Source of the DNA: Azohydromonas lata NBRC 102462
Lineage (GTDB): Bacteria; Pseudomonadota; Gammaproteobacteria; Burkholderiales; Burkholderiaceae_C
Direction: 5' to 3'
NCBI RefSeq assembly: GCF_001571085.1
Contig: NZ_BCTC01000046.1
Coordinates: forward strand, 1 to 48,174
Length of the DNA stretch: 48,174 nucleotides
Both the position numbers and the translations under genes were made by a program. Shown here one piece after another: positions 39,994 to 48,174 of this stretch. The first letter of the stretch is position 1; every line of letters starts with the position of its first letter. Below the pieces are notes generated by a model. The model was not told the origin of the DNA. It did not search any database and saw only the letters and a program-made list of their open reading frames with translations.

Positions 39994-40798
39994 GCCCCGC
40001 GATGGCCTTGGCGCGGGACAGCACGCCGTCCGGGTCCTTTTGAAGCGCCTCGGACAAGGGACGCGCCCAGTGAAGCTGGATGTCGGCCGGCGAGCTGAAC
40101 GCCGCCACCACGGCCGCAGGCAGCTCGGCCAATCGCAGCGCCTTGGCAGCGTTGCTGTGGTCCATGCCGGACTCTTCGGCAAGGCGGCGAATGGAGCTGA
40201 AGAGGTTGGCTTGCAGCGCGCGCTGGATGCTTTGGCCCTGCTCCCATGGAGAAAGGTTGCGGCGCTCGCGGTTTTCGCGGTCCATGGTCAGCCACATCTG
40301 CTTGTCGCTGACGCTCTCGATCATGGCCAGCACCGGCATGCCCAGCTCCAGGCAGGCGCGGTGGCGGCGGTGGCCGAAGACCAGCTCGTACTGCACGCCG
40401 TCGCGCCGCGTGTCCGCATCCTCGATGGGCCGCACTTTCACGGGCTGCACGTTGACACCGGCATGCTCGATCTCGCCCTTGAGCTTGGCGAAATCGGCGG
40501 ATTCAAACTCGGACTCGTGCCGGTTGGCCAGGCGGCTGCGCGCGATGGTGCGCGCGTCCAGCAGCTTCAGCGGCACGCTGCCTTCGTACTCGCGCAGCCG
40601 GGCCTTGACCTCGGCCAGCTCCTTGCCCAGCGGGCTGGAGCGGCCCAGCACGCCCATCATCTGGCCCACGCCGGTGTAGGCCTTGCGCTGCGTGGCAGCG
40701 TCCTCGGCCACCAGGGGCTGGGCGGCAGGGGCGGCGGGCGGCTCGGGGTCCGGCAGCAGGTTCACCAGCTTGGACTTCTCGGCGATCTTCTTGGTCAT
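39779..40798 (-). CDS. parB: ParB-family partition protein
   Basis: 339 aa. N-terminal CTPase fold with GHRRHRA (142-148, the GxRRxxA nucleotide-binding box) and ENRERRNLSPWEQG (about 174-187), then the KorB-type HTH (IRRLAEESGMDHSNAAKALR). The long N-terminal extension (1-75) is the ParA-contact region. CTP-driven clamp loading onto parS is the known mode of this family. Second gene after parA, 20 bases apart. It is closer to plasmid than to chromosomal ParB in layout. Confidence 0.92.
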   Translation of the reverse strand: MTKKIAEKSKLVNLLPDPEPPAAPAAQPLVAEDAATQRKAYTGVGQMMGVLGRSSPLGKELAEVKARLREYEGSVPLKLLDARTIARSRLANRHESEFESADFAKLKGEIEHAGVNVQPVKVRPIEDADTRRDGVQYELVFGHRRHRACLELGMPVLAMIESVSDKQMWLTMDRENRERRNLSPWEQGQSIQRALQANLFSSIRRLAEESGMDHSNAAKALRLAELPAAVVAAFSSPADIQLHWARPLSEALQKDPDGVLSRAKAIAGRGTVPRAPKAVLDELLGMAQVRGLADKRHLKKDGKTVAVLTQKAGGALAVEIRQPVDMADVEALLKKLLKL

Positions 40799-40818
40799 GG
40801 TCGTCTCCGGAACGCGCT

Positions 40819-42000
40819 TCAGGCCGCGGCAGCCTTGCGGCGCCAGGTGGCTTGTATGAGCTGCTCGACCAGCTCCGTGACCTTCTCATAGGCCTCGGCG
40901 GCGCGCTTGTAGGTGCGGGCGTTGCCATCGTATTTGCCCACGTCATAGATGGTGCCGAACTCGGCGGCTGCGGAGGCGGCGGCCGCCGTCTTGGGAATTT
41001 CCACCGGCATGACCTTGCCTTCGTAGGCCTGACCAATCCAGTCGCGGACAACGGTGGCGGTGGAGTCGCTGCTGTCCACGCGCGTGAGCAGCACGCGTAT
41101 GAAATCGAACTCCTTGCCCACGCCGCGCTGCTCGACGAGCTGGCCGGCCAGGTCGGAAAACAGCCGCCAGAACTGGGAGGCCGAAGCGAAGTCCAGCGCG
41201 TTGGGCGGCAGCGGCATGAGCAGCCCGTTGGCCGCCATCAGCGCGTTGATGGTGACGTAGGACAGCGAAGGGGGCGTGTCGATGACGATGACGTCGTACT
41301 CGTCGCGCACCTCGTCCAGGCCGACGTTGAGCACGTTCCAGAACTCGAAGTCGTCCTCGGTCTGCTGGCGCGAAGGCAGCGAGAACTCGGCACCGAACAG
41401 CAGCGGCGCGGCCGCCACCAAGTCCACGCCGCTCCAGTAGCTGGGCCGGATGGCGCTGCGCAGCGAGCTCTCCGCGCCCACGCACAAGGGCAGGATGGTC
41501 TGTTCGTCCTCCACCTCGGTGTCCGGCAGGATGCCGAACAGCGTGGTGAGCGAGCCCTGGGGGTCGCAGTCGACCGCCAGCACGCGGTGCCCACGCAGGC
41601 TCAAGCCTTGGGCCACGGACATGGCAGTGGTCGTCTTGCCCACGCCGCCCTTGAAATTGGCCAGCACCATGGTCACGGCCTCGGCGCCCGCGGGCCGCAT
41701 GGCCGCGCCGCGGTAGGCGCGGGCCCAGGTCTGCACATCGGACAGCGAGAATTCGCGCCGCCCGTTGCCCAGCATGCGGCCTGCGGGCAAGTCGCTCTTT
41801 TGCAGCCGGTAGGCCACCTGGTTGCGGTCCAGCCCGCAAATGGCGCCCAACTGTCCGCTGCTGTAGACGGGCGAGCGCTTGCGCGAGGTGGGCGACAGCA
41901 TCGCGCTGCGCACCCGGCTCATGAGCAGGCCGGAGCGGTCAGCCTGGTCCATCACATCGGACAGCGTCTGGGGAGCCAGCGTCGCCGTATTCGTGTTCAT
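40819..42000 (-). CDS. parA: ParA partition ATPase, type Ia with N-terminal HTH
   Basis: 393 aa. An N-terminal winged HTH (about 47-97: VYSSGQLGAICGLDRNQVAY, then MLGNGRREFSLSDVQ) as in plasmid P1-type ParA, which represses its own operon. Deviant Walker A KGGVGKTT (117-124), LAVDCDPQGSLT (A'), and VIVIDTPPSL (Walker B) are complete. Drives DNA segregation along the nucleoid with ParB. AGGAGG lies 7 bases before ATG; a TATGAT -10 candidate lies at 42,025-42,030 (leftward). Confidence 0.93.
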   Translation of the reverse strand: MNTNTATLAPQTLSDVMDQADRSGLLMSRVRSAMLSPTSRKRSPVYSSGQLGAICGLDRNQVAYRLQKSDLPAGRMLGNGRREFSLSDVQTWARAYRGAAMRPAGAEAVTMVLANFKGGVGKTTTAMSVAQGLSLRGHRVLAVDCDPQGSLTTLFGILPDTEVEDEQTILPLCVGAESSLRSAIRPSYWSGVDLVAAAPLLFGAEFSLPSRQQTEDDFEFWNVLNVGLDEVRDEYDVIVIDTPPSLSYVTINALMAANGLLMPLPPNALDFASASQFWRLFSDLAGQLVEQRGVGKEFDFIRVLLTRVDSSDSTATVVRDWIGQAYEGKVMPVEIPKTAAAASAAAEFGTIYDVGKYDGNARTYKRAAEAYEKVTELVEQLIQATWRRKAAAA

Positions 42001-42247
42001 TCCTGTCCTCCTTCGTGAGCACGGATCATAACGGCGAGTCAGCGTTTGAAGGCTGCGTCAGCGCATGTTTGCTGAAACGTTTGGGTAGCTTCGGTTCACG
42101 AGACGGATCAGGAATCAAGCAGCTGTCAGCCCTGAGTTTTCTTATCAAACACCCCGTTCGGGATTTAAGAGGTTCAAATTCCTTCAAAGCCTTTAATACC
42201 TTTACGGACGGAATTTCCTTTACGCATCAATGACTTATCTGCAAATG

Positions 42248-42357
42248 GGTGAGTCTTCTTGGGAATGAAGGTGAGCTGTTTTGGGAGCGAAGGTGAGCCC
42301 TCTTGGTAATAAAGGTGAGCGTGCTTGGTAGCGAACGTGAGCGGATAAGTGAATGGT
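42248..42357 (+). repeat. Iteron array 1 (22-base period)
   Basis: Five direct repeats starting at 42,248, 42,270, 42,292, 42,314 and 42,336, each beginning (G/C)GTGAG(C/T), with a TTGG(T/G)A-like block 10-16 bases in; the last is partial. Exact 22-base period (two helical turns), as for Rep_3 binding sites. An A/T-rich stretch (about 42,125-42,240) and a DnaA-box-like TTATCTGCA (42,235-42,243) adjoin it. Confidence 0.82.
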
Positions 42358-42551
42358 CTGTACTAGGCCTTGGCGCCACTGCCGCTATCAAATCCACTCA
42401 CGTGGCGGGCGAAGAACGTGCGCCTGGCCGTGTGAGCAGGCCAAATCGCCCGGCCATACGCGTGCGGCAGACGTGAACAAGCCGCCAAACATGGCATCCA
42501 GCGGCAAGCCGGCGCCATGCCGCGCCGCCAAGCTGTTCGCTCGTCGCTTGT

Positions 42552-42839
42552 GTGAGGAGATTTGGTAGCGATCAGGCCGCATGGTCACCACGCCAAGTTG
42601 CCCTGAATCCGCCCGTTGCGTGAACGCCATGTGAGGAAATTTGGTAGTGCCGGCGCGAGGCCCACGGCCTGCGCTGACCGTAGAAAGCTCGGCACAGGTG
42701 AGCAAATTTGGTAGCGCCGGCCGAGCGAGATCGCTGGGCCGTAACGGCCGGTGCCACGGGCCACACGTCGGGCAGGTGAGGAAATTTGGTAGTGCCCGGC
42801 AGGGCGGAGCAGAACAGCACATGTGAGCTGTCTGGGTCG
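42552..42839 (+). repeat. Iteron array 2 (spaced copies)
   Basis: GTGAG(G/C)A(A/G)ATTTGGTAG at 42,552-42,568, 42,631-42,647, 42,698-42,714 and 42,776-42,792; a degenerate copy is GTGAGCTGTCTGGGTCG at 42,823-42,839. Distances are 79, 67 and 78 bases. Same core (GTGAG...TTGGTAG) as array 1, so the same Rep protein should bind both. Nearest copies precede repA and may serve as autoregulation or copy-control sites. Confidence 0.82.
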
Positions 42840-42870
42840 GCTCACTCACGTGATCGCCTACCATGTCGGC

Positions 42871-44271
42871 ATGGCTCAGCAACCCGTCCTTTTTGACGAC
42901 GATGACGAAGACGCGCCGGCCTCGGCCGACGTGGTGCGCAAGCACGTCAACGCCGTGGCGTTCATGCCGCGCGACCGCAAGATCACGCTGCTGGCGCGCC
43001 GCTCCTTCAACGTGCTGCTGCACGTGGCGCAGCGCCAGAGCGGCAAGGACATCTACAGCGCGCCGCTGAGCGAGATCATCAATCTCTCGCGCTTTGACTC
43101 CAACAACTATGAGCTGCTGAAGAAGACGCTCAAGCAGCTCATGGGCACGGTGGTCGAGTGGCAAAGCCCAACGGCCGGCGAGTTCGACGTGTGGGAGGCC
43201 TCCACGCTGCTGGCCGGCTGCAAGCTCATCAAGAACCGCAAGAGCGGCGCCATCACCATCGAGTGGTCCTACTCGCCCCAGATCCGCGAGCAGCTCATGG
43301 GGCCCGACCGCTACGCGCGCATCGCGCTGGACGTGGTGACGCAGCTTCGCAGCCACGCCGCCATGGCGCTGTACGAGATCTGCGTGCGCTACATCGACAA
43401 CCCCAGCCACCTCACCGCGCGCCAGCACTGGCGCTGGTGGCGCCCGGTACTCACCGGGCAACAGGACGACCCGACGCGCAAGCCGCCCGAGTACCGGTAC
43501 TTCAAGCGCGACGTGCTGACGCCGGCGATAGCGGAAATCAACGCCCTGTCCGACATCGAGGTGCGCGGCCCCGTGGAGCACAAGGGCGCGGACAACAAGA
43601 CGATCGAGCAGATCCAGTTCTCGGTGCTGCGCAAGGCCAGTGCCCGCGTGCCCAGCGGCAAGGCTGCCGGCGCCCGCGATCTGGAGCCGGTGGACCTGCC
43701 GCTCATAGGCCGGGCCATGGACAGCGGCCTCAAGCAGGAGGACGCCGAGCGACTGCTGCAGGAGTTCGGCCCAACGGCGCTGTCCGCCGGGCTGGACAGC
43801 CTGCAGCGGCGTACCGCACTGCCGCCCGGCGTTGCCGAGCCGGTGCAAAGCCCCGCCCGTTACCTGCGCGCCGTGCTGCCGGGTGTGCTCAAGAAGCCGG
43901 CCGAGGCCGACCAGGCCGCGCCTGCAGCCGCACCGCCGCGCGCACGCGCGGCAGCGGTTGTGGACGCACCCAGGCGCCAGGCGCGCTGGCTGGACGAGTG
44001 GCTGCGCCGTGCGCGCGAGGCGCTGCGCCACGAGATCCTTGCGCTGCCCCAAGCCGAGCGCGAGCGCTGGGTGGCGCAGTTTCGCGAGTACCTGGCCGAC
44101 AAGCGCTCCCCGCTGCTCAAGCGCTTTGACACCAGCGGCTGGACGCACTCGCTTTTCGTCCAGGATTTCATCCGCTTCTACGCCAACGGCGCGCGCGGTC
44201 CCGGCTGGGACAAGCCCAGCGCCGAGCAACTGCTGGAGCTCGCGGCCGAAGTGGGCGATGGCAACGCGTAA
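42871..44271 (+). CDS. repA: Plasmid-type replication initiator, Rep_3 family
   Basis: 466 aa from ATG 42,871 (a GTG at 42,823 falls inside the last iteron copy). Two winged-helix domains typical of Rep_3: VAFMPRDRKITLLARRSFNV then LKKTLKQLMGTVVEWQ (WH1), and TQLRSHAAMALYEICVRYID (WH2), KPPEYRYFKRDVLTPAIAEI. It binds iterons and starts replication. The C-terminal 170 residues form a long Ala/Arg-rich extension, found in initiators of this length class. Lies next to the iterons and divergent from parAB, the full layout of a stable plasmid replicon. Confidence 0.92.
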   Translation: MAQQPVLFDDDDEDAPASADVVRKHVNAVAFMPRDRKITLLARRSFNVLLHVAQRQSGKDIYSAPLSEIINLSRFDSNNYELLKKTLKQLMGTVVEWQSPTAGEFDVWEASTLLAGCKLIKNRKSGAITIEWSYSPQIREQLMGPDRYARIALDVVTQLRSHAAMALYEICVRYIDNPSHLTARQHWRWWRPVLTGQQDDPTRKPPEYRYFKRDVLTPAIAEINALSDIEVRGPVEHKGADNKTIEQIQFSVLRKASARVPSGKAAGARDLEPVDLPLIGRAMDSGLKQEDAERLLQEFGPTALSAGLDSLQRRTALPPGVAEPVQSPARYLRAVLPGVLKKPAEADQAAPAAAPPRARAAAVVDAPRRQARWLDEWLRRAREALRHEILALPQAERERWVAQFREYLADKRSPLLKRFDTSGWTHSLFVQDFIRFYANGARGPGWDKPSAEQLLELAAEVGDGNA

Positions 44272-44303
44272 GGCTCACGCGCTGAATTTCCGCTGCTGAA
44301 TGT

Positions 44304-44334
44304 GGAAAACGCCGCGCTCTGCGCGGCGTTTTCC
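44304..44334. terminator. Bidirectional terminator between repA and phaC
   Basis: Perfect 14-base arms GGAAAACGCCGCGC/GCGCGGCGTTTTCC, loop TCT. Converging genes repA and phaC end on either side. Confidence 0.88.
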
Positions 44335-44387
44335 ATGGTGAATGCCCTGGCGGTGCCGGGGCAGGCCGCTGGCGGCTCGAAGCCGGC

Positions 44388-46139
44388 TCAGCTCGCCTTG
44401 GCCTTCACGTAGCGGCCGGGCGCGGGTTCTATGGGGCGGTGCTTGTCGCTGCCCAGCTCGGCGCGGGCCGGCACCTCGTCGTCGCTGCCCTGTTGAGCCA
44501 GCCACTCGCTCCAGGCCGTCCACCAGCTGCCCGGGTACTGCTGGGCCTGCTTGAACCAGTGCTCGGGGTCGGCGGGCAGCAGCGCGGCGACCTCGGCGTG
44601 CGGGGAGGGTGCGTTGTCATCCGCATCCGGCGGCGGCAGCTCCCAGTAGCTGCGCTTTTTCTTGGCCGGCGGGTTGATCACGCCGGCGATGTGGCCGCTG
44701 GCGCCGAGCACGAAGGTGATGGGCCCGCCCAGCAGCTGCGTGCTGGCGTAGGCCGATTTCCAGGGAACGATGTGGTCCTCGCGCGAGGCGTAGAGGAAGG
44801 CCGGCACCGTGATCTTGCGCAGGTCCACCGGCACGCCACACTGCACCGTGCCGCCGGGCTGGCGCACCTTGTTCTCCAGGTAGCCCTGGCGCATGAAGAA
44901 GCAGGCCATGGGGCCGGGCAGGTTGGAGTCGTCGGCGTTCCAGTACAGCAGGTCGAAGGGCGGCGGCGCCTTGCCCTGCAGGTAGCCGTTGACGACGTAG
45001 GGCCAGATCAGGTCGTTGGCGCGCAGCGCCGCGAACATGTGCGCCAGCTCGCGCCCGTGCAGCACGCCGCGCTGGCCTATGGTGGATTCGCGCAGCGCCA
45101 TGGACTGCGGCGTGATCATCAGGCCCAGCTCGCCGGTGTCGGTGAAGTCCAGCAGCGTGGTCAGCAGCGTCATGCTGCCCACCTTGCCGGCCTCGCCTTG
45201 GGCCGAGAGCACGGCCAGCGTGCACGCCAGCAGCGAGCCGCCGATGCAAAAGCCCAGCGTGTTGACCTGCTCGCTGCCGGCAATCTCCCGGGCCACGTCG
45301 ATGGCGGTCATGACGCCTTGGCGCTCGTAGTCGTCCCAGGTGAGGTGGCCCAGCGACTCGTCGACGTTGCGCCAGGACACGAGGAACACCGTGTTGCCCT
45401 GCGATGCCGCATAGGCCACCAGCGAGTTTTCCGGCTGCAAATCCAGGATGTAGAACTTGTTGATGCAGGGCGGGACGATCAGCAGCGGCGTGCGCTTCAC
45501 GTGCTCCGTGCTGGGCGCGTACTGGATGAGCTGGAACAGCTCGTTCTCGAACACCACGGCGCCCGGGCTCAGGGCCACGTTCTTGCCGACTTCAAAGGCC
45601 TTTTCGTCCGTCATGGAGACGCGGCCCTTGGCGAAGTCCTCCATGAAAAGGCGTGCCCCCTCGATGAGGCTGCGCCCGCCCGTGTCCACCGCCGTCTGCA
45701 GCGCCTCGGGGTTGGTGAGCAGGCAGTTGGCCGGGCTCAGCGCATCCACGACCTGACGCAGCAGGAAGCCCCATTGCGCCTTGGTGCGCTCGTCCATGGG
45801 CGTGGCCTCCAGCGTCTGGCGCAGCGCCTGCGTTTGCGCGAGGTAGCTCTTGGAGAGCATGTCAAAGCCCGGGTGCCTGCTCCAGGCCTCGGCCGAGAAA
45901 CGCTTGTCGGAGGCCACGTTGACCGCACTGGGAAAGCCGGGAATGGCCGCGGCCAGGGACATGGGCCAGAAGGCCGTCATCTGCTTGAGCGTCTCCTGCT
46001 GCCAGGAGGTGAAGGCGGTGGCGGCCTGCATCCAGGGCGCGAAAGCCTGGTCGGCGGTGAAAGGGCCTAACGCCGCTTGCTGCGACTTCAGCAACTGCGT
46101 GAACCACTGGCCGGCGTCCGGCGTCGAAGGGTTGTCCAT
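44388..46139 (-). CDS. phaC: Class I poly(3-hydroxyalkanoate) synthase PhaC
   Basis: 583 aa from ATG 46,139. The lipase-box-like GFCIGG (296-301, catalytic Cys298) and the later His in GASGHIAGVINPP plus the Asp in SREDHIVPWKSAY complete the C-D-H triad. The N-terminal region (1-190) with EVGKNVALSPGAVVFENELF is typical of class I. It polymerises (R)-3-hydroxyacyl-CoA to PHB at granules. It stands alone here: no phaA or phaB in the window. Confidence 0.95.
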   Translation of the reverse strand: MDNPSTPDAGQWFTQLLKSQQAALGPFTADQAFAPWMQAATAFTSWQQETLKQMTAFWPMSLAAAIPGFPSAVNVASDKRFSAEAWSRHPGFDMLSKSYLAQTQALRQTLEATPMDERTKAQWGFLLRQVVDALSPANCLLTNPEALQTAVDTGGRSLIEGARLFMEDFAKGRVSMTDEKAFEVGKNVALSPGAVVFENELFQLIQYAPSTEHVKRTPLLIVPPCINKFYILDLQPENSLVAYAASQGNTVFLVSWRNVDESLGHLTWDDYERQGVMTAIDVAREIAGSEQVNTLGFCIGGSLLACTLAVLSAQGEAGKVGSMTLLTTLLDFTDTGELGLMITPQSMALRESTIGQRGVLHGRELAHMFAALRANDLIWPYVVNGYLQGKAPPPFDLLYWNADDSNLPGPMACFFMRQGYLENKVRQPGGTVQCGVPVDLRKITVPAFLYASREDHIVPWKSAYASTQLLGGPITFVLGASGHIAGVINPPAKKKRSYWELPPPDADDNAPSPHAEVAALLPADPEHWFKQAQQYPGSWWTAWSEWLAQQGSDDEVPARAELGSDKHRPIEPAPGRYVKAKAS

Positions 46140-46330
46140 GCGCTGTCTCCATCCTTGCTTGTCATGAGCGGCGCATTGCCGCGCCGCTCGCTCCATCTTC
46201 CCGCGGCAAGAACCGCGGGCGCCTCATGACCGGGTGGTGCACATGGCGTGCCGGTGCAAATGCAACACCACTGTCCCGGACTTTGCCATGAGCGTACCGG
46301 CTCTCGGGGTTTGTCCCGGTGCGCCTGACC

Positions 46331-46359
46331 TGGCTCAAGCGCGGTTCAGCACCTATCAT
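46331..46359 (+). promoter_or_regulatory. Candidate paa promoter
   Basis: -35 TGGCTC (46,331-46,336), 17-base spacer, -10 TATCAT (46,354-46,359), directly followed by the PaaR-type palindrome. Start of transcription would be near 46,366. Confidence 0.5.
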
Positions 46360-46360
46360 C

Positions 46361-46376
46361 TACCGAACGGTCGGTA
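46361..46376. promoter_or_regulatory. PaaR/TetR-type operator
   Basis: TACCGAACGGTCGGTA: 6-base perfect arms TACCGA/TCGGTA about the centre ACGG. The ACCGA..TCGGT type is the known pattern of the TetR-family phenylacetate regulator PaaR in betaproteobacteria. Positioned just after the -10, it should block transcription until phenylacetyl-CoA is made. Confidence 0.62.
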
Positions 46377-46461
46377 AATGATTCAGTCCCGAATGTGCAT
46401 ACGTTACGGGACTGGAGCGTGGCAGTGGCTTGCAGTGGGAGTGGTGAAGGTGCCGGAGTCC

Positions 46462-47244
46462 ATGATTCTCAAGAGCCAGAGCGGCGCGGTGCGCACGCTG
46501 GTGCTCAACCGCCCGGCGGCGCTCAACAGCTTCAACGGCGAGATGCACTCGCTGCTGCGCGCCGAGCTGGAGAGCGCCGCGGCCGATGCCGGCGTGCGCT
46601 GCGTGCTGCTCACGGGTGCGGGCCGGGCCTTCTGCGCGGGGCAGGACCTGGCCGATCCGCTGGTGTGCCCCGACACCTCGCAGCCCAAGGACCTGGGCGT
46701 GGCCATAGAGCGCTACTACGCCCCGCTGGTGCGGCGGCTGCGCAGCATGCCCGTGCCGGTGGTGGTGGCCGTCAACGGCGTGGCCGCGGGCGCGGGCGCC
46801 AATCTGGCGTTCTGCGGCGACCTGGTGCTGGCCGCGCGCTCGGCCAGCTTCATCCAGGCTTTCGGAAAAATCGGCCTGGTTCCCGACAGCGGCGGCACCT
46901 GGCTGCTGCCGCGCCTGGTTGGGCGGGCGAGGGCGCTTGGGCTGGCGCTGTTGGGCGACAAGCTGCCCGCAGACGAGGCCGAGCGCATGGGCCTGATCTG
47001 GCGCAGCGTGGACGACGCCGAGCTCCTGCCGCTGGCGCAAGCCCTGGCCGAACGCCTGGCCGGCATGCCCACCAAGGCGCTGGTGGCCACGCGGCGGGCC
47101 ATGGACGAGGCGCAGCACCTGGACCTCACGCACGCCCTCACCGCAGAGGCCAAGCTGCAGCGCGAGCTGGGCTTTGCGCACGACTACCAGGAAGGCGTGG
47201 CCGCCTTTGGCGCCAGGCGCGCGCCCGTCTTCACCGACCGCTGA
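46462..47244 (+). CDS. paaG: Enoyl-CoA hydratase/isomerase family, PaaG
   Basis: 260 aa from ATG 46,462; starts further upstream (46,444 or 46,378) are less likely as 260 aa matches the family. Crotonase fold: oxyanion-hole blocks GRAFCAGQDL and GVAAGAGANLAF, and the active-site loop FGKIGLVPDSGGTW with the catalytic Asp in PDSGG. In the aerobic phenylacetyl-CoA pathway PaaG isomerises ring-1,2-epoxyphenylacetyl-CoA to the oxepin. The following thioesterase and ligase support the pathway assignment. Confidence 0.88.
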   Translation: MILKSQSGAVRTLVLNRPAALNSFNGEMHSLLRAELESAAADAGVRCVLLTGAGRAFCAGQDLADPLVCPDTSQPKDLGVAIERYYAPLVRRLRSMPVPVVVAVNGVAAGAGANLAFCGDLVLAARSASFIQAFGKIGLVPDSGGTWLLPRLVGRARALGLALLGDKLPADEAERMGLIWRSVDDAELLPLAQALAERLAGMPTKALVATRRAMDEAQHLDLTHALTAEAKLQRELGFAHDYQEGVAAFGARRAPVFTDR

Positions 47245-47263
47245 ACCGGCCAGGAGCACGCCC

Positions 47264-47698
47264 ATGACCGCGACGCCGCAGGAAGTGGCCGAGCGCGTGC
47301 GCGCCGGCATGTTTGCCGAGGACCGCGCCGCGCAGGCGCTGGGCATGCAGGTCACGGACATCGGCCCGGGCCGCGCCACGCTGGCCATGGCGGTGCGCGA
47401 GGACATGCTCAACGGCCATGCCATCTGCCATGGCGGCCTCATTGCCACGCTGGCCGACACGGCTTTTGCCTATGGCTGCAACGCCCACGGCGAGCTCACC
47501 GTGGCTTCCGGCTTTTCAGTGGACTTCGTCGCCCCCGGCCGCTTGGGCGACGTGCTGACGGCGCGCTGCGTGGAGGTCTCGCGCGCCGGACGCACCGGCG
47601 TCTATGACGTGACGGTGGACAACCAGCGCGGCGAGCGCATCGCGGTGTTCCGCGGCCGCTCCTACACCGCCAAGGGCCGGCCCGCGGTCAAGGCCTGA
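47264..47698 (+). CDS. paaI: Hydroxyphenylacetyl-CoA thioesterase PaaI
   Basis: 144 aa hot-dog fold thioesterase. The HGG(L/I)[11 protein letters not shown] block (about 58-73, with N-GHAICHGG) holds the catalytic Asp in [15 protein letters not shown] is the C-terminal strand. PaaI rescues CoA from dead-end hydroxyphenylacetyl-CoA. AGGAG precedes the ATG, 19 bases after paaG. Confidence 0.9.
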   Translation: MTATPQEVAERVRAGMFAEDRAAQALGMQVTDIGPGRATLAMAVREDMLNGHAICHGGLIATLADTAFAYGCNAHGELTVASGFSVDFVAPGRLGDVLTARCVEVSRAGRTGVYDVTVDNQRGERIAVFRGRSYTAKGRPAVKA

Positions 47699-47729
47699 GC
47701 CCGCTGCGACAAGAGGAAGGAGACAAGCC

Positions 47730-48174
47730 ATGCCCGTCAAGCAACCCGTTGCCGCCGACCTGGAGCCCATCGAGCGCGCCAGCCGCGACGAGATCGAGGC
47801 CCTGCAACTGCAGCGCCTGCGCCGCACGCTGGCGCACGCCTACGAGAACGTGCCCCACTACCGCCGCGCCTTCGACGGCAAGGGCGTGCACCCGGGCGAC
47901 TTGAAGACGCTGGCGGACCTCGCCAAATTCCCCTTCACCACCAAGAAGGACCTGCGCGACCACTACCCGTTTGGCATGTTCGCCGTGCCGCGCGAGCAGG
48001 TGGTGCGCGTGCACGCCAGCTCCGGCACCACGGGCAAGCCCACGGTGGTGGGCTACACGAGGAACGACATCGACACCTGGGCCGGCCTCGTGGCGCGCTC
48101 CATTCGCGCCGCGGGCGGCCGCGCCGGCGACATCGTGCACGTGGCCTATGGCTACGGGCTTTTCACCGGCGGCC
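47730..48174 (+). CDS. paaK: Phenylacetate-CoA ligase PaaK (partial, cut by window end)
   Basis: 148 complete codons of an expected 430-440. [40 protein letters not shown] and the ATP-binding [19 protein letters not shown] (the P-loop-like AMP-binding motif) are those of PaaK. It activates phenylacetate with ATP and CoA, the first step of the pathway whose later enzymes precede it. GGAAGGAG lies 7 bases before the ATG. The frame is open to the last base. Confidence 0.94.
   Translation, partial: MPVKQPVAADLEPIERASRDEIEALQLQRLRRTLAHAYENVPHYRRAFDGKGVHPGDLKTLADLAKFPFTTKKDLRDHYPFGMFAVPREQVVRVHASSGTTGKPTVVGYTRNDIDTWAGLVARSIRAAGGRAGDIVHVAYGYGLFTGG

Larger units (their letters stand above)
42248..42840. 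other. Candidate iteron replication origin (oriV)
   Basis: The interval between divergent parA and repA holds two iteron sets and an A/T-rich side, the usual composition of an iteron origin placed next to its initiator gene. The exact melting site is not determined. Bases 42,360-42,550 hold no further repeat I can see. Confidence 0.7.

Noticed and set aside
39239-40891. A 550-codon rightward frame over parB and its flank
   Set aside because: Antisense to parB, composition unnatural, and it crosses the parS-like sites and terminator.
44439-46070. A 543-codon rightward frame over phaC
   Set aside because: Antisense to phaC, whose catalytic motifs are complete.

Overview
The window is high-GC betaproteobacterial DNA, most likely Burkholderiales and probably Comamonadaceae (Acidovorax/Alicycliphilus/Diaphorobacter-like). 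The host genes are recB-recD, a class I phaC and a phenylacetate (paa) operon. Genus is an inference from gene content and style, not from a marker gene.

1 to about 31,300 is the right-hand part of a temperate prophage. Its late (structural) genes lie beyond the left edge. It has a bidirectional early layout. A leftward operon (11,523 down to 135) carries a YdaS/Cro-like regulator, small proteins, a helicase/PAPS-reductase-like fusion, a replication (O-like) protein, HNH nucleases, a RusA-like resolvase, a NinX-like protein and a Q-position protein, and ends at a strong terminator (93-118). Almost every gene overlaps the next by 1-4 bases (or about 20). A rightward repressor gene (11,608) is followed by a small gene with a near-consensus LexA box, then a leftward superinfection-immunity-like gene. 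A rightward operon (13,180-30,261) of about 35 mostly small genes carries a vWA protein, a PD-(D/E)XK exonuclease, a Sak4-like ATPase, a clamp-like protein, a MazG-like pyrophosphohydrolase, several HNH/homing nucleases and three AlpA/MerR-type HTH proteins. It meets a convergent tyrosine integrase (30,258-31,244). An 18-bp palindromic operator is shared between the repressor/Cro region and the promoter of the rightward operon. At the extreme left edge sits a pair of type I-F-like CRISPR repeats with intact Cas6f-type hairpins.

31,351-37,073 is host recB-recD. The integrase start is only 106 bases from recB, so the prophage has inserted immediately upstream of recB, where recC would normally be expected.

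37,074-44,271 holds a ModA-like binding protein and then a complete plasmid-type replication and partition cassette: parB and parA (leftward), two iteron arrays, and a Rep_3-type initiator (rightward). A family of GTGGTAC...ACC elements around parB is a strong candidate parS cluster. This looks like an iteron replicon carried inside otherwise chromosomal sequence.

44,388-48,174 holds phaC (leftward) and paaG-paaI-paaK (rightward, paaK cut by the window edge). The paa promoter carries a PaaR/TetR-type palindrome just downstream of its -10.
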